Source of the DNA: Yimella lutea
Lineage (GTDB): Bacteria; Actinomycetota; Actinomycetes; Actinomycetales; Dermatophilaceae
Direction: 5' to 3'
Length of the DNA: 64,000 nt
Assembly (NCBI RefSeq): GCF_006715095.1
Contig: NZ_VFMO01000001.1
Span: 2,542,001 to 2,606,000, forward strand
Shown here: positions 12,782-20,911 of the stretch, one piece after another
Layout of the letters: each line of letters starts with the position of its first letter
Numbering within the stretch: position 1 is the first letter of the stretch
Made by a program: the position numbers and the translations under genes
The notes under the pieces: generated by a model
The model's input: only the letters and a program-made list of their open reading frames with translations
Told to the model about the DNA's origin: nothing
Databases searched by the model: none

Positions 12782-13195
12782 CTAGACCAGTGTGTCCTTG
12801 ACCTCGGCCAGCCGGTTGAGCAAGCCGTTGACGAACTTCGGCGACTCGTCGGTCGACAGCTCGGTGGCGAGGCCGACGGCCTCGGCGATCGCCACGCGGT
12901 CGGGCACCTCGTCGTTGTAGAGCAACTCGAACGCGCCGATGCGCAACAAGTTGCGGTCGACGGCGGGCATCCGGTCCAGCGGCCAGTCCTTGGCGTACGT
13001 GGTGAGTGCGTCGTTGATCGCCGCCCAGTTGCGCACGACTCCACGCACGAGGTCGCCGGTGTATTCCGGCAGCGGCGCCGGGGTCACCGGCGCCTCGACC
13101 CGCTCGTCGAGCAGGGTCACCGCGTTCACGCCACGCTGCTCGGCCTCGAAGAGCAGGTCGAGTGCGCGCTTACGCGCCTTGGTGCGAGCACCCAT
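12782..13195 (-). CDS. nusB: Transcription antitermination factor NusB
   Basis: NusB (137 residues) is an all-helical RNA-binding protein that, with NusE (ribosomal protein S10), assembles antitermination complexes on boxA RNA of rRNA operons. The ARTKARKRALDLLFEAEQRG start and the C-terminal LYNDEVPDRVAIAEAVGLA and SPKFVNGLL segments are conserved family features. The ATG lies 3 bp after the efp stop, the efp-nusB order common in Actinobacteria. Confidence 0.95.
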   Translation of the reverse strand: MGARTKARKRALDLLFEAEQRGVNAVTLLDERVEAPVTPAPLPEYTGDLVRGVVRNWAAINDALTTYAKDWPLDRMPAVDRNLLRIGAFELLYNDEVPDRVAIAEAVGLATELSTDESPKFVNGLLNRLAEVKDTLV

Positions 13196-13198
13196 ACG

Positions 13199-13759
13199 TC
13201 AGTTCACGCGGCCGAGGTACGAACCGTCGCGGGTGTCGACCTTGACCTTCGTGCCCGTCTCCAGGAACAAGGGCACCGAGATCTCGGCGCCGGTCTCCAA
13301 CGTCGCGGGCTTCGTGCCGCCGGTGGAGCGGTCACCCTGCAGGCCCGGTTCGGTGTGGGTGATCTCCAGGACGACGGCGGCCGGGAGCTCGACGTACAAC
13401 ACGGTGCCCTCGTTCTGGGCGACGATGGCTTCCTGGTTCTCCAGCAGGAAGTTCGCTGCATCGCCGACGGTCTCGGCGGGGATGTTGATCTGGTCGTAGG
13501 ACTTCACGTCCATGAAGACGTAGTCGTTGCCGTCCTTGTACAGGTACTGCATGTCGGAGCGGTCGACATTCGCGGTCTCGACCTTGACGCCGGCGTTGAA
13601 GGTCTTGTCGACGGTCTTGCCGGACAGGACGTTCTTGAGCTTGGTGCGCACGAAGGCCGGGCCCTTACCGGGCTTGACGTGCTGGAACTCGACGACCGAC
13701 CACAGCCCGTTGTCGATCTTGAGGACCATTCCGTTTTTCAGGTCGTTCGTGGATGCCAC
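13199..13759 (-). CDS. efp: Elongation factor P
   Basis: EF-P (186 residues, standard length) rescues ribosomes stalled on polyproline. The KOW-like N-terminal domain includes the loop [12 protein letters not shown], with the lysine that reaches the peptidyl transferase centre. The two OB domains follow ([16 protein letters not shown], then [19 protein letters not shown]). The GTG at 13759 ([10 protein letters not shown]) gives the family N-terminus; upstream codons in the same frame have no family match. Confidence 0.95.
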   Translation of the reverse strand: MASTNDLKNGMVLKIDNGLWSVVEFQHVKPGKGPAFVRTKLKNVLSGKTVDKTFNAGVKVETANVDRSDMQYLYKDGNDYVFMDVKSYDQINIPAETVGDAANFLLENQEAIVAQNEGTVLYVELPAAVVLEITHTEPGLQGDRSTGGTKPATLETGAEISVPLFLETGTKVKVDTRDGSYLGRVN

Positions 13760-13938
13760 GCGCGGTTCACTTTCATCGTCGAGGTCTGGGCAGCGACCAG
13801 CAATGGTCGACCGACCCGGGAACTGGACCATGGTACCGGCGGCACACCGGTGCTCCGGTCACGCGTCCGATCAGGCGCCGGTCATACTTGTCGGGGCCAG
13901 CAGGCTCGGACGAGGCGCGCAGACGGCAGACTTCCCTC

Positions 13939-15504
13939 ATGAACCGTTCGCTGATCGCCGCCGTGCCGTTGATGGCAGCCGCCGGAGTTGCCGCCCGCGA
14001 CGTGCTGCAGCGCAAGCACTCCCTGCTTCGCAACTTCCCGCTGATCGGTCATGCCCGCTACGCGATCGAGGCAATCGGTCCGGAGATGAGGCAGTACGTC
14101 GTGGCGTCGAACGACGAGGAACGGCCGTTCAGCCGCGACCAGCGCGCCTGGATCTACGCCTCCGCGAAGGGCGAGAACAACTACGTCGCGTTCGGCACCG
14201 ACAACAACGTCGAGACCGAGGAGGGCTACTCGATCATCAAGCACCGCACATTCAGTCCGACTCCCCCTCCGACCGGCGCCCACGTCGGGAACGACGTCGT
14301 CCTGCCCAGCGCGAAGATCCTCGGCGCGCCCCGCGGACGCGCGAAGGCGTTCCGGCCGGGCAGCGTCGTGAACGTGTCGGCGATGAGCTTCGGATCGTTG
14401 TCCGGCAACGCGATTCACGCCCTCAACGCCGGCGTGAAGCAAGCCGGCGCCCTGCACAACACCGGTGAGGGCGGGCTGTCCAAGCACCACCGTCAGGGCG
14501 GGGACCTGATCTTCCAGATCGGCACCGGTTACTTCGGCTGTCGGGACGAGCACGGCCGGTTCGACATCGATCGGCTCGCAGCTCTGGTGGAGTCGGCACC
14601 CGTCCGCGCCGTCGAGATCAAACTGTCGCAGGGCGCCAAGCCCGGCCTGGGCGGCGTGCTGCCGGCCGCCAAGGTCAGCCAGGAGATCGCCGAGATCCGG
14701 GGCGTCCCGGCCGGTCAGGACGTCATCAGCCCGTCCCGGCACGCGGAGTTCGGCGACGTCGATTCGATGCTCGACTTCGTCGAACTCATCGCGCAACGCA
14801 CGGGTCTGCCGGTGGGCATCAAGTCGGCCGTCGGCGACCTCGCCTTCTGGGACGAACTGGCGGCGACCATGGCCGACGGTCAGCGCGGTGTCGACTTCGT
14901 CACCATCGACGGCGGCGAAGGCGGCACCGGTGCCGCACCGCTGGTCTTCAGCGACGCGGTGGCGCTGCCGTTCCTGATCGGGTTCACCCGGGTGTACGCC
15001 CGGTTCGCGAGGACCGGCATCACCGATCAGCTCACATTCATCGGCTCCGGGAAGCTGGGTCTGCCGCGCAATGCGGCCGTTGGTTACGCGCTCGGCATCG
15101 ACATGGTCAACGTCGCCCGCGAAGCGATGCTCGCGATCGGCTGTTTGCAGACCCAGAAGTGCCACAAGGACACCTGTCCCACCGGTGTCGCGACTCAGAA
15201 CAAGTGGCTGGAGCGCGGCCTCGACCCGGAGCTGAAGGCGGTCCGCGTCGCCAATTACCTGCGCGCGATGCGCCGTGACCTGCTCAAGGTGAGCGAGGCC
15301 GTCGGCGTCATGCACCCGAGCCTGCTCGAACAGGACGACGTCGAGCTCATGCTCGGCACCCGGAAGGGCACGCCGGTCGGCGAGATCTACGAGTACGAGC
15401 CGGGCTGGGGACGCCTGGGCGAACCGTGGCGATCCCAGATCGACGAACTCATGGTCGGCGAACCCACCGGTGGCTCCGCTCCCCCGTCGGCCACCGCGCA
15501 ATGA
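13939..15504 (+). CDS. FMN-binding glutamate synthase-family protein
   Basis: This 521-residue protein resembles the central FMN domain of glutamate synthase large subunit without the amidotransferase domain. A short hydrophobic N-terminus (LIAAVPLMAAAGVAA) may anchor it to the membrane. The segments VNVSAMSFGSLSGNAI, NTGEGGLSKHH, IDGGEGGTGAAP and the cysteine cluster CLQTQKCHKDTCPTGVAT are the FMN and 3Fe-4S signatures of the family. There is no gltD-like partner nearby, so a true glutamate synthase role is doubtful. The ATG at 13939 gives a proper N-terminus. The 179 bp before it hold the divergent starts of this gene and efp. Confidence 0.85.
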   Translation: MNRSLIAAVPLMAAAGVAARDVLQRKHSLLRNFPLIGHARYAIEAIGPEMRQYVVASNDEERPFSRDQRAWIYASAKGENNYVAFGTDNNVETEEGYSIIKHRTFSPTPPPTGAHVGNDVVLPSAKILGAPRGRAKAFRPGSVVNVSAMSFGSLSGNAIHALNAGVKQAGALHNTGEGGLSKHHRQGGDLIFQIGTGYFGCRDEHGRFDIDRLAALVESAPVRAVEIKLSQGAKPGLGGVLPAAKVSQEIAEIRGVPAGQDVISPSRHAEFGDVDSMLDFVELIAQRTGLPVGIKSAVGDLAFWDELAATMADGQRGVDFVTIDGGEGGTGAAPLVFSDAVALPFLIGFTRVYARFARTGITDQLTFIGSGKLGLPRNAAVGYALGIDMVNVAREAMLAIGCLQTQKCHKDTCPTGVATQNKWLERGLDPELKAVRVANYLRAMRRDLLKVSEAVGVMHPSLLEQDDVELMLGTRKGTPVGEIYEYEPGWGRLGEPWRSQIDELMVGEPTGGSAPPSATAQ

Positions 15505-15522
15505 TGCGCCGAACGGTGGGAC

Positions 15523-16590
15523 TCAGCTGACCGCGTCGTACGCCTCGCGCAGCCACTGCGGGTCGGGACCCTCGAGGCGCGCCGGCTCGGCGATGTCGGT
15601 GAGCACCACGAAACGCAAAGTGGCTCCGCGCGTCTTCTTGTCCCGCGACATGGCGGTCAGCAGTTCGTCCCACCGACCGGGTTCGTAGCGGGTCGGCAGC
15701 CCGACAAGGTCGAGGATGCGGCGGTGCTCGGCGACGATCGTCTCGTCCAACATGCCTGCGCGGCAGGCCAGTTCGGCGACGTACACCATGCCGACCGCAA
15801 CGGCGTCACCGTGCCGCCACCGGTAGTGCTCCACCTGCTCGATGGCGTGGGCGAACGTGTGGCCGTAGTTGAGAATCTCCCGCAGCGAGGATTCGCGCGG
15901 GTCGGCGGCCACCACACGCGCCTTGACGGCGACAGCTCGCGAGACGAGTTCGGGCAACACCTCGCCGTCGACGTCCAAGGCCGCCTCGGGGTCGCTTTCG
16001 ATCAGACGAAGGATCTGCGGGTCGGCGATGAAACCGCACTTGATCACTTCGGCGAACCCGGCAACCAGGTCGGCCCACGGCAAGGTGTGCAGCAGATCCA
16101 GATCGCACACCACAGCGGACGGGGAATGGAACGCACCGACGAGGTTCTTGCCCTCGGCCGTGTTGACCCCGGTCTTGCCACCGACCGCGGCATCGACCAT
16201 GCCGAGCAGGGTGGTGGGCACCTGCACCACAGGAACTCCCCGCAACCAACCGGCCGCGACGAATCCGCCGAGATCGGTGGTGGCACCGCCGCCAAGGGCA
16301 ACGACGACATCGGTGCGGGTGAAGCCTGCCTGTCCGAGGGTCGCCCACAGGTCGGCGGCGACGCCGATCTGTTTGGCCGACTCGGCGTCGGGCAGGACGC
16401 GAACCACCACCTGGCGGTCACCGGTTCGCAACGAGGCTGCGACTTGTTCGGCTTTGTCAGCCACGGCGGGGGCGTGCACGAGCAGGACCCGCATCGCGTC
16501 CCCGACGTGGTCGGCGACCTGGTCGGCGACTCCACGTCCGATGAATACCTCGTAATCGTCACCGACCCGTATCACCTTGGTGCCACTCAT
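15523..16590 (-). CDS. aroB: 3-dehydroquinate synthase
   Basis: AroB (355 residues) is the NAD- and zinc-dependent enzyme that closes DAHP to 3-dehydroquinate. Visible motifs are [36 protein letters not shown] (NAD and substrate loop) and the zinc-ligand region REILNYGHTFAHAIE. The ATG at 16590 overlaps the aroK stop as ATGA. It is the last gene of the leftward aroE-aroC-aroK-aroB group. Confidence 0.96.
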   Translation of the reverse strand: MSGTKVIRVGDDYEVFIGRGVADQVADHVGDAMRVLLVHAPAVADKAEQVAASLRTGDRQVVVRVLPDAESAKQIGVAADLWATLGQAGFTRTDVVVALGGGATTDLGGFVAAGWLRGVPVVQVPTTLLGMVDAAVGGKTGVNTAEGKNLVGAFHSPSAVVCDLDLLHTLPWADLVAGFAEVIKCGFIADPQILRLIESDPEAALDVDGEVLPELVSRAVAVKARVVAADPRESSLREILNYGHTFAHAIEQVEHYRWRHGDAVAVGMVYVAELACRAGMLDETIVAEHRRILDLVGLPTRYEPGRWDELLTAMSRDKKTRGATLRFVVLTDIAEPARLEGPDPQWLREAYDAVS

Positions 16591-17099
16591 GATTCGCGCG
16601 CGAACCAGGCGTTCACCTGCTCGACGACCTGCTCGGGCGTGCACCCTGCGGTGTCGATGCGGACGCTCGCGAGCGACTCATAGGTAGGACGGCGCTCGTT
16701 CATCAACCGGGTCCAGGTGGCGCGCGGGTTGACGGCGAGCAACGGTCGGGAGGCATCGAAACCGATGCGTCCCGATGCGTCCGAGATCGAGACGTCGAGA
16801 AAGACGACATGGTGACCACTCAGGAGTTCGGCGACGCTCGGCTGCATCGGCGCTCCCCCGCCGAGCGCGACGACGCCCGCACCGTCGAGGGCTCGGGCGA
16901 CCGCGTCGGCCTCCATGCGGCGGAACGCAGGCTCGCCGTCCTCGACGAAGATGTCGCTGATCGTGCGACCGTCGGTCTGCTCGACGAGCGCGTCGGTATC
17001 GACGAACTCCGTGCCGAGCGTCTGCGCCAGGTGCGCCCCGACCGTCGACTTGCCCGCCCCCGGCGGGCCGATCAGCACAACCGTAGGACGAACAGTCAC
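16587..17099 (-). CDS. aroK: Shikimate kinase
   Basis: AroK (170 residues) phosphorylates shikimate at O3. Walker A is [11 protein letters not shown] near residue 12. The shikimate-binding [10 protein letters not shown] follows, then FRRMEADAV, the GGGAP loop and a lid arginine in [12 protein letters not shown]. The GTG at 17099 overlaps the aroC stop and sits behind GGAGGG. Typical family length. Confidence 0.95.
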   Translation of the reverse strand: MTVRPTVVLIGPPGAGKSTVGAHLAQTLGTEFVDTDALVEQTDGRTISDIFVEDGEPAFRRMEADAVARALDGAGVVALGGGAPMQPSVAELLSGHHVVFLDVSISDASGRIGFDASRPLLAVNPRATWTRLMNERRPTYESLASVRIDTAGCTPEQVVEQVNAWFARES

Positions 17100-18334
17100 G
17101 ATCCCTCCTGCGACTCGAAGGACTTCATCAGCTCGGGAATCGCGTCGAGATAGGCGCGGTGGTTGCGGGCCGTCTCGGCGACGCTGTCGCCGCCGAACTT
17201 CTCCACGCATGCCTCGGCGAGCACAAGAGCCACCATGGCTTGCGCCACGACCCCCGCCGCCGGCACCGCGCACACGTCAGAGCGCTGGTGGATCGCCGTC
17301 GACGCCTCCCCCGTACTCACGTCGACCGTACGCAGCGCACGCGGGACGGTGGAGATCGGCTTCATCGCGGCACGCACCCGCAGCGGCTCGCCCGTCGACA
17401 TGCCACCTTCGGTACCTCCCGCGCGGTTGGAGGCCCGCCGGATCACTGCGTCGGTGCGGTCGATCTCGTCGTGGGCCGCGGATCCGCGACGAGCCGCGGT
17501 GAGGAAGCCGTCGCCCACCTCCACACCCTTGATCGCCTGGATCCCCATCAAGGCACCGGCCAGCCGCGCGTCGAGGCGGCGGTCCCAGTGCACGTGCGAA
17601 CCGAGGCCCGGGGGTAACCCGTACGCCAGCACCTCGACCACCCCACCGAGCGTGTCGCCGTCCTTCTTCGCCGCGTCGACCTCGGCCACCATCGCAGCGG
17701 ATCCGTGCGGATCCAGCGAGCGAACCGGGTCGGCATCGAGCGCCTCGACATCGGCCGGGACCGGCAGCGAAGTATCGGGCGCCGAACCGGCGGTACCGAT
17801 CGAAACGGTGTGCGAGACCAGTTCGATGCCGTATGCCTGCTCCAGGAACGCTTCGGCCACCGCTCCCAGGGCCACGCGTGCCGCGGTCTCGCGTGCGGAG
17901 GCACGTTCGAGAATGGGGCGCGCCTCGTCGAACCCGTACTTCTGCATACCGACGAGGTCGGCATGGCCCGGACGCGGACGGGTCAGCGGACGGTTACGGG
18001 CGAGCTCCTGCGGCGCACCGATGTCGTCTGCGGCAGCGATCGCGCCCTCGTCGACCGGGTCGGTACCCATGACGGCCTGCCATTTGGGCCATTCGGTGTT
18101 GGCGATCGTGATCGCGATCGGCGACCCGAGGGTGCGACCGTGGCGCACACCGCCACCGAAGGACACCTCGTCCTGCTCGAACTTCATCCGCGCCCCCCGA
18201 CCATGGCCGAGACGGCGGCGGGCCAGAGCAGCCTGCAGATCGGACGAGGACACCTCGACCCCTGCGGGCAATCCTTCGAGAACGGCGGTCAGGCACGGCC
18301 CGTGGGACTCACCTGCGGTCAACCAGCGCAACAT
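17096..18334 (-). CDS. aroC: Chorismate synthase
   Basis: AroC (412 residues) uses reduced FMN to make chorismate from EPSP. The N-terminal [11 protein letters not shown], the middle [19 protein letters not shown] and [15 protein letters not shown], and the late [14 protein letters not shown] are the standard signatures, with the catalytic histidine in the first. The chosen ATG at 18334 gives the conserved [12 protein letters not shown] start; upstream codons in the frame are not conserved. Confidence 0.96.
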   Translation of the reverse strand: MLRWLTAGESHGPCLTAVLEGLPAGVEVSSSDLQAALARRRLGHGRGARMKFEQDEVSFGGGVRHGRTLGSPIAITIANTEWPKWQAVMGTDPVDEGAIAAADDIGAPQELARNRPLTRPRPGHADLVGMQKYGFDEARPILERASARETAARVALGAVAEAFLEQAYGIELVSHTVSIGTAGSAPDTSLPVPADVEALDADPVRSLDPHGSAAMVAEVDAAKKDGDTLGGVVEVLAYGLPPGLGSHVHWDRRLDARLAGALMGIQAIKGVEVGDGFLTAARRGSAAHDEIDRTDAVIRRASNRAGGTEGGMSTGEPLRVRAAMKPISTVPRALRTVDVSTGEASTAIHQRSDVCAVPAAGVVAQAMVALVLAEACVEKFGGDSVAETARNHRAYLDAIPELMKSFESQEGS

Positions 18335-18347
18335 GTGCGCGATCTTT

Positions 18348-19196
18348 TCACGCCTCGCGGGCCGCGAGTGCAGCGTGTCCAGCCTGCTGGACGGCATTCA
18401 GCGGCGGAACCCGGCCGGTCATCAACTCGACCTGTCGCACAGCCTGGTGGATCAGCATCTCCAGACCGGAGACGACACGAGCGCCGGTGTGCTCACCCGA
18501 ATCGGCGAAGGCGGTCGGCCAGCCGGCGTAGACGGCGTCCATCCACACCGTTCCGGTCCGGGCACGCACCGGACTCGCGCTTGCCACCCCCGCGAAGCCG
18601 TCCGCGCCGCCGGGCGGGAGGGTACTGATGACCAGGTCGTATCCGTGTGCGTGCACGCCGGCGTCGGTCAGTGAGACGACGTCGGTGGTCATTGCGTGAT
18701 CATTGGCTTGGGCGAGTGTCGAGGCGCGCGCGTCCTTGCGGACGGCGAGGGTCACGTCCAGCACGCCGAGTTCGGCCAGTGCGGCCAACACCGACCGGGC
18801 AGTCGCGCCCGAACCCAGCACGAGTGCACGGCCAGTCGCGGCCGTTCCCACCCCGGCGTCCTGCAGAGCGGCGACCACCCCGTGGACGTCGGTGTTGTAG
18901 CCGTGCCAACCCGACTCGGTGGGGACAAGCGTGTTGACCGCACCGGTCTGGAGCGCGATCGGATCACAGTGCGCAGCGAGGACGAGCGCCTCCTCCTTCA
19001 ACGGCATCGTGAGGGAGAGACCCGCCCACTCCGTACCGAGGGATCCGACGAACTCCGCCAGGGCGGACTCGTCGACCTCGAACCGCTCGTAGCGCCAGTC
19101 GTCCAACCCCAACGCCTCGTACGCCGCCCGGTGGAGCACCGGCGACAGCGAGTGCTCGATCGGCGAACCGAGCACTGCCGCCCGACGGATCAGCAC
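18348..19196 (-). CDS. aroE: Shikimate dehydrogenase
   Basis: AroE-family enzyme of 282 residues that reduces 3-dehydroshikimate with NADPH. The N-terminal [20 protein letters not shown] binds substrate; [13 protein letters not shown] carries the catalytic lysine, and [10 protein letters not shown] the partner aspartate. [16 protein letters not shown] is the nucleotide-binding loop. The GTG at 19196 overlaps the mltG stop by seven bases. Its place beside aroC and aroK supports shikimate over quinate use. Confidence 0.92.
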   Translation of the reverse strand: MLIRRAAVLGSPIEHSLSPVLHRAAYEALGLDDWRYERFEVDESALAEFVGSLGTEWAGLSLTMPLKEEALVLAAHCDPIALQTGAVNTLVPTESGWHGYNTDVHGVVAALQDAGVGTAATGRALVLGSGATARSVLAALAELGVLDVTLAVRKDARASTLAQANDHAMTTDVVSLTDAGVHAHGYDLVISTLPPGGADGFAGVASASPVRARTGTVWMDAVYAGWPTAFADSGEHTGARVVSGLEMLIHQAVRQVELMTGRVPPLNAVQQAGHAALAAREA

Positions 19197-20404
19197 TTGC
19201 CCGGATTGTTGCGGCACCAGGCCTGGAACTCACGAACATTCTTCAGGTGGGCGCCGTAGTCGGTCTCGAACTTCGTCTCGCCGGTCTCCTGGTTCACCGT
19301 CACGAAGTAGAGCCACGGTCCGGTGGCGGGCTTGGCCGCTGCCTTGAGCGCTTCCAGACCCGGGTTGTTGATCGGGCCAGGGGGCAGACCCGGATGCTTG
19401 TAGGTGTTGTACGGGCTGTTGTCGTTACGTTCCTTGTCGGTGGTGGTGACGGTGCCGCGCTTCTGGGTGATGTAGTGGATCGAGGAGTCCATCTGCAGCG
19501 GCATCCCCTTCTCCTCGCGGTTGTCGATCACGCGCGCCACCTTCGCGCCGTCGGCACCCAGCCGCGACTCACCTTGGACGAACGACGCCACGATCACGGT
19601 CTTGCGCAACTGGTCCGCCGGAACACCCAGCTGGTTCAGCTGCTTCTTACCCAGTGCGACCATCGCCTTGAGCTGCTCGGACGCGGTCGCGCTCGGCTCG
19701 AACTCGTAGGTGGAGGGGAACAGGAAGCCTTCGAGCTTGCCGTCAGCGGCCGGCGGGAGGCCGAGCGCCTTCGGATCGACCTTCTTGTACTCGGCCACCG
19801 GAACACCGGTCTGCTTGGAAAGGGTCGCGAAGATCTCGCTCACCCACATGCCCTCACGCACTGTCACGCCCTTGGACATGCGGGTTGCGGGGTCGAGCAG
19901 CAGGTTGAGCGCCGACTGCGAACTCATCTGCTTCTTCATCTTGTACGTGCCGGGCTGCACCTTGGAGAACTCCGGGTTCGCCCCGGCGACGGAGGCGAAG
20001 GTTCCGGCGGACTTCACGACGCCGGCCTCCTTCAGAGCGACCCCGATGGCATGGCCGGAGTCACCCGGCTTGACCTTGACCTCGACCGTACCGGTGCCCT
20101 CACCCGCGTAATCACCACCGCCGGATCTGCCTGCGCCGATGCTGGGAATGAGGTCGGTGCCCACGGTCTTGAGAGCCAGCCCGAAACCACCGAGAACCAG
20201 CACGCTCGCGAGAGCCATCACCAGGCAGGAGCGGTTGCGACGGTTCGGACCCTCGGGGTTGTCAGCCTGCGCGAACGGACGCATGTCACGCGCCTGCGCA
20301 CGCGATTGCGCGGCCGGCTCCCGCCGGTCGGGAAGTTTCCCGGCCGGCTGCCCGCGGTCTTCTCCCTCTCCGAAGATCGAATCGGACAGACGGGAGTCGT
20401 TCAT
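19190..20404 (-). CDS. mltG: Endolytic murein transglycosylase MltG (YceG family)
   Basis: This single-pass membrane protein of 404 residues cleaves nascent glycan strands and sets their length. A cytoplasmic basic and disordered N-terminus precedes the membrane helix (CLVMALASVLVLGGFGLAL, about residues 62-80). A LysM-like region follows, then the YceG catalytic domain with LEGFLFPSTYEFEP, the catalytic glutamate in ASFVQGESR, and YNTYKHPGLPPGPINNPG. The ATG at 20404 follows a GAAGAAGGG ribosome site. It sits in the conserved alaS-ruvX-mltG-aroE order. Confidence 0.93.
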   Translation of the reverse strand: MNDSRLSDSIFGEGEDRGQPAGKLPDRREPAAQSRAQARDMRPFAQADNPEGPNRRNRSCLVMALASVLVLGGFGLALKTVGTDLIPSIGAGRSGGGDYAGEGTGTVEVKVKPGDSGHAIGVALKEAGVVKSAGTFASVAGANPEFSKVQPGTYKMKKQMSSQSALNLLLDPATRMSKGVTVREGMWVSEIFATLSKQTGVPVAEYKKVDPKALGLPPAADGKLEGFLFPSTYEFEPSATASEQLKAMVALGKKQLNQLGVPADQLRKTVIVASFVQGESRLGADGAKVARVIDNREEKGMPLQMDSSIHYITQKRGTVTTTDKERNDNSPYNTYKHPGLPPGPINNPGLEALKAAAKPATGPWLYFVTVNQETGETKFETDYGAHLKNVREFQAWCRNNPGKC

Positions 20405-20420
20405 CAAGTGCCCTTCTTCT

Positions 20421-20909
20421 TCACGTCGACCGCCGGTGGCGGGGTTTGCGCCCGCCCACGGCGATGCCTGGGGGCGCACCGGTCGTACGTTCTGTGTCCA
20501 ACGCGACTTGCAAGATCATCGCAGCCGCCTGGCTGTCGATCACGCTTTTGCTGCGCCGTGTCGAAACTCCGGCTTCGCGCATCGCCCGGTGAGCGTCCAC
20601 CGTGGTGAGCCGTTCGTCGACCAGCCTCACCCCGATGGATGGTCTGGCTCGGTGCAGAGCGGTCGCCCAGGCGCGCGCTGCCTCGGCGGCCGCCCCTTCG
20701 TCGCCGGACAACGACCTCGGCAGCCCCACGATCACCTCGACGGCGGAACGCGCGTCGACCAGTTCCAGCGTCTGCTGGATGTCGCGGTTCGTGGCGGCGT
20801 CCCGCGCGAGGGTCGTCTCCGGGGTCGCGATGAGGCCGTCCGGGTCGCAGATCGCGATCCCGACCCGGACGGAGCCCACGTCGACGCCGACGCGTACGCC
20901 ACGGCGCAT
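20421..20909 (-). CDS. ruvX: Putative pre-16S rRNA nuclease / Holliday junction resolvase-like (YqgF)
   Basis: RuvX/YqgF (162 residues) has an RNase H-like fold and processes the 5' end of 16S rRNA in E. coli. GVDVGSVRVGIAICDPDG holds the first catalytic aspartate; VGLPRSLSGDEG and the late VDERLTTVDAHRAM complete the active site. The C-terminal 20 residues are a basic tail. The ATG is 2 bp after the alaS stop. Confidence 0.92.
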   Translation of the reverse strand: MRRGVRVGVDVGSVRVGIAICDPDGLIATPETTLARDAATNRDIQQTLELVDARSAVEVIVGLPRSLSGDEGAAAEAARAWATALHRARPSIGVRLVDERLTTVDAHRAMREAGVSTRRSKSVIDSQAAAMILQVALDTERTTGAPPGIAVGGRKPRHRRST

Positions 20910-20911
20910 GA

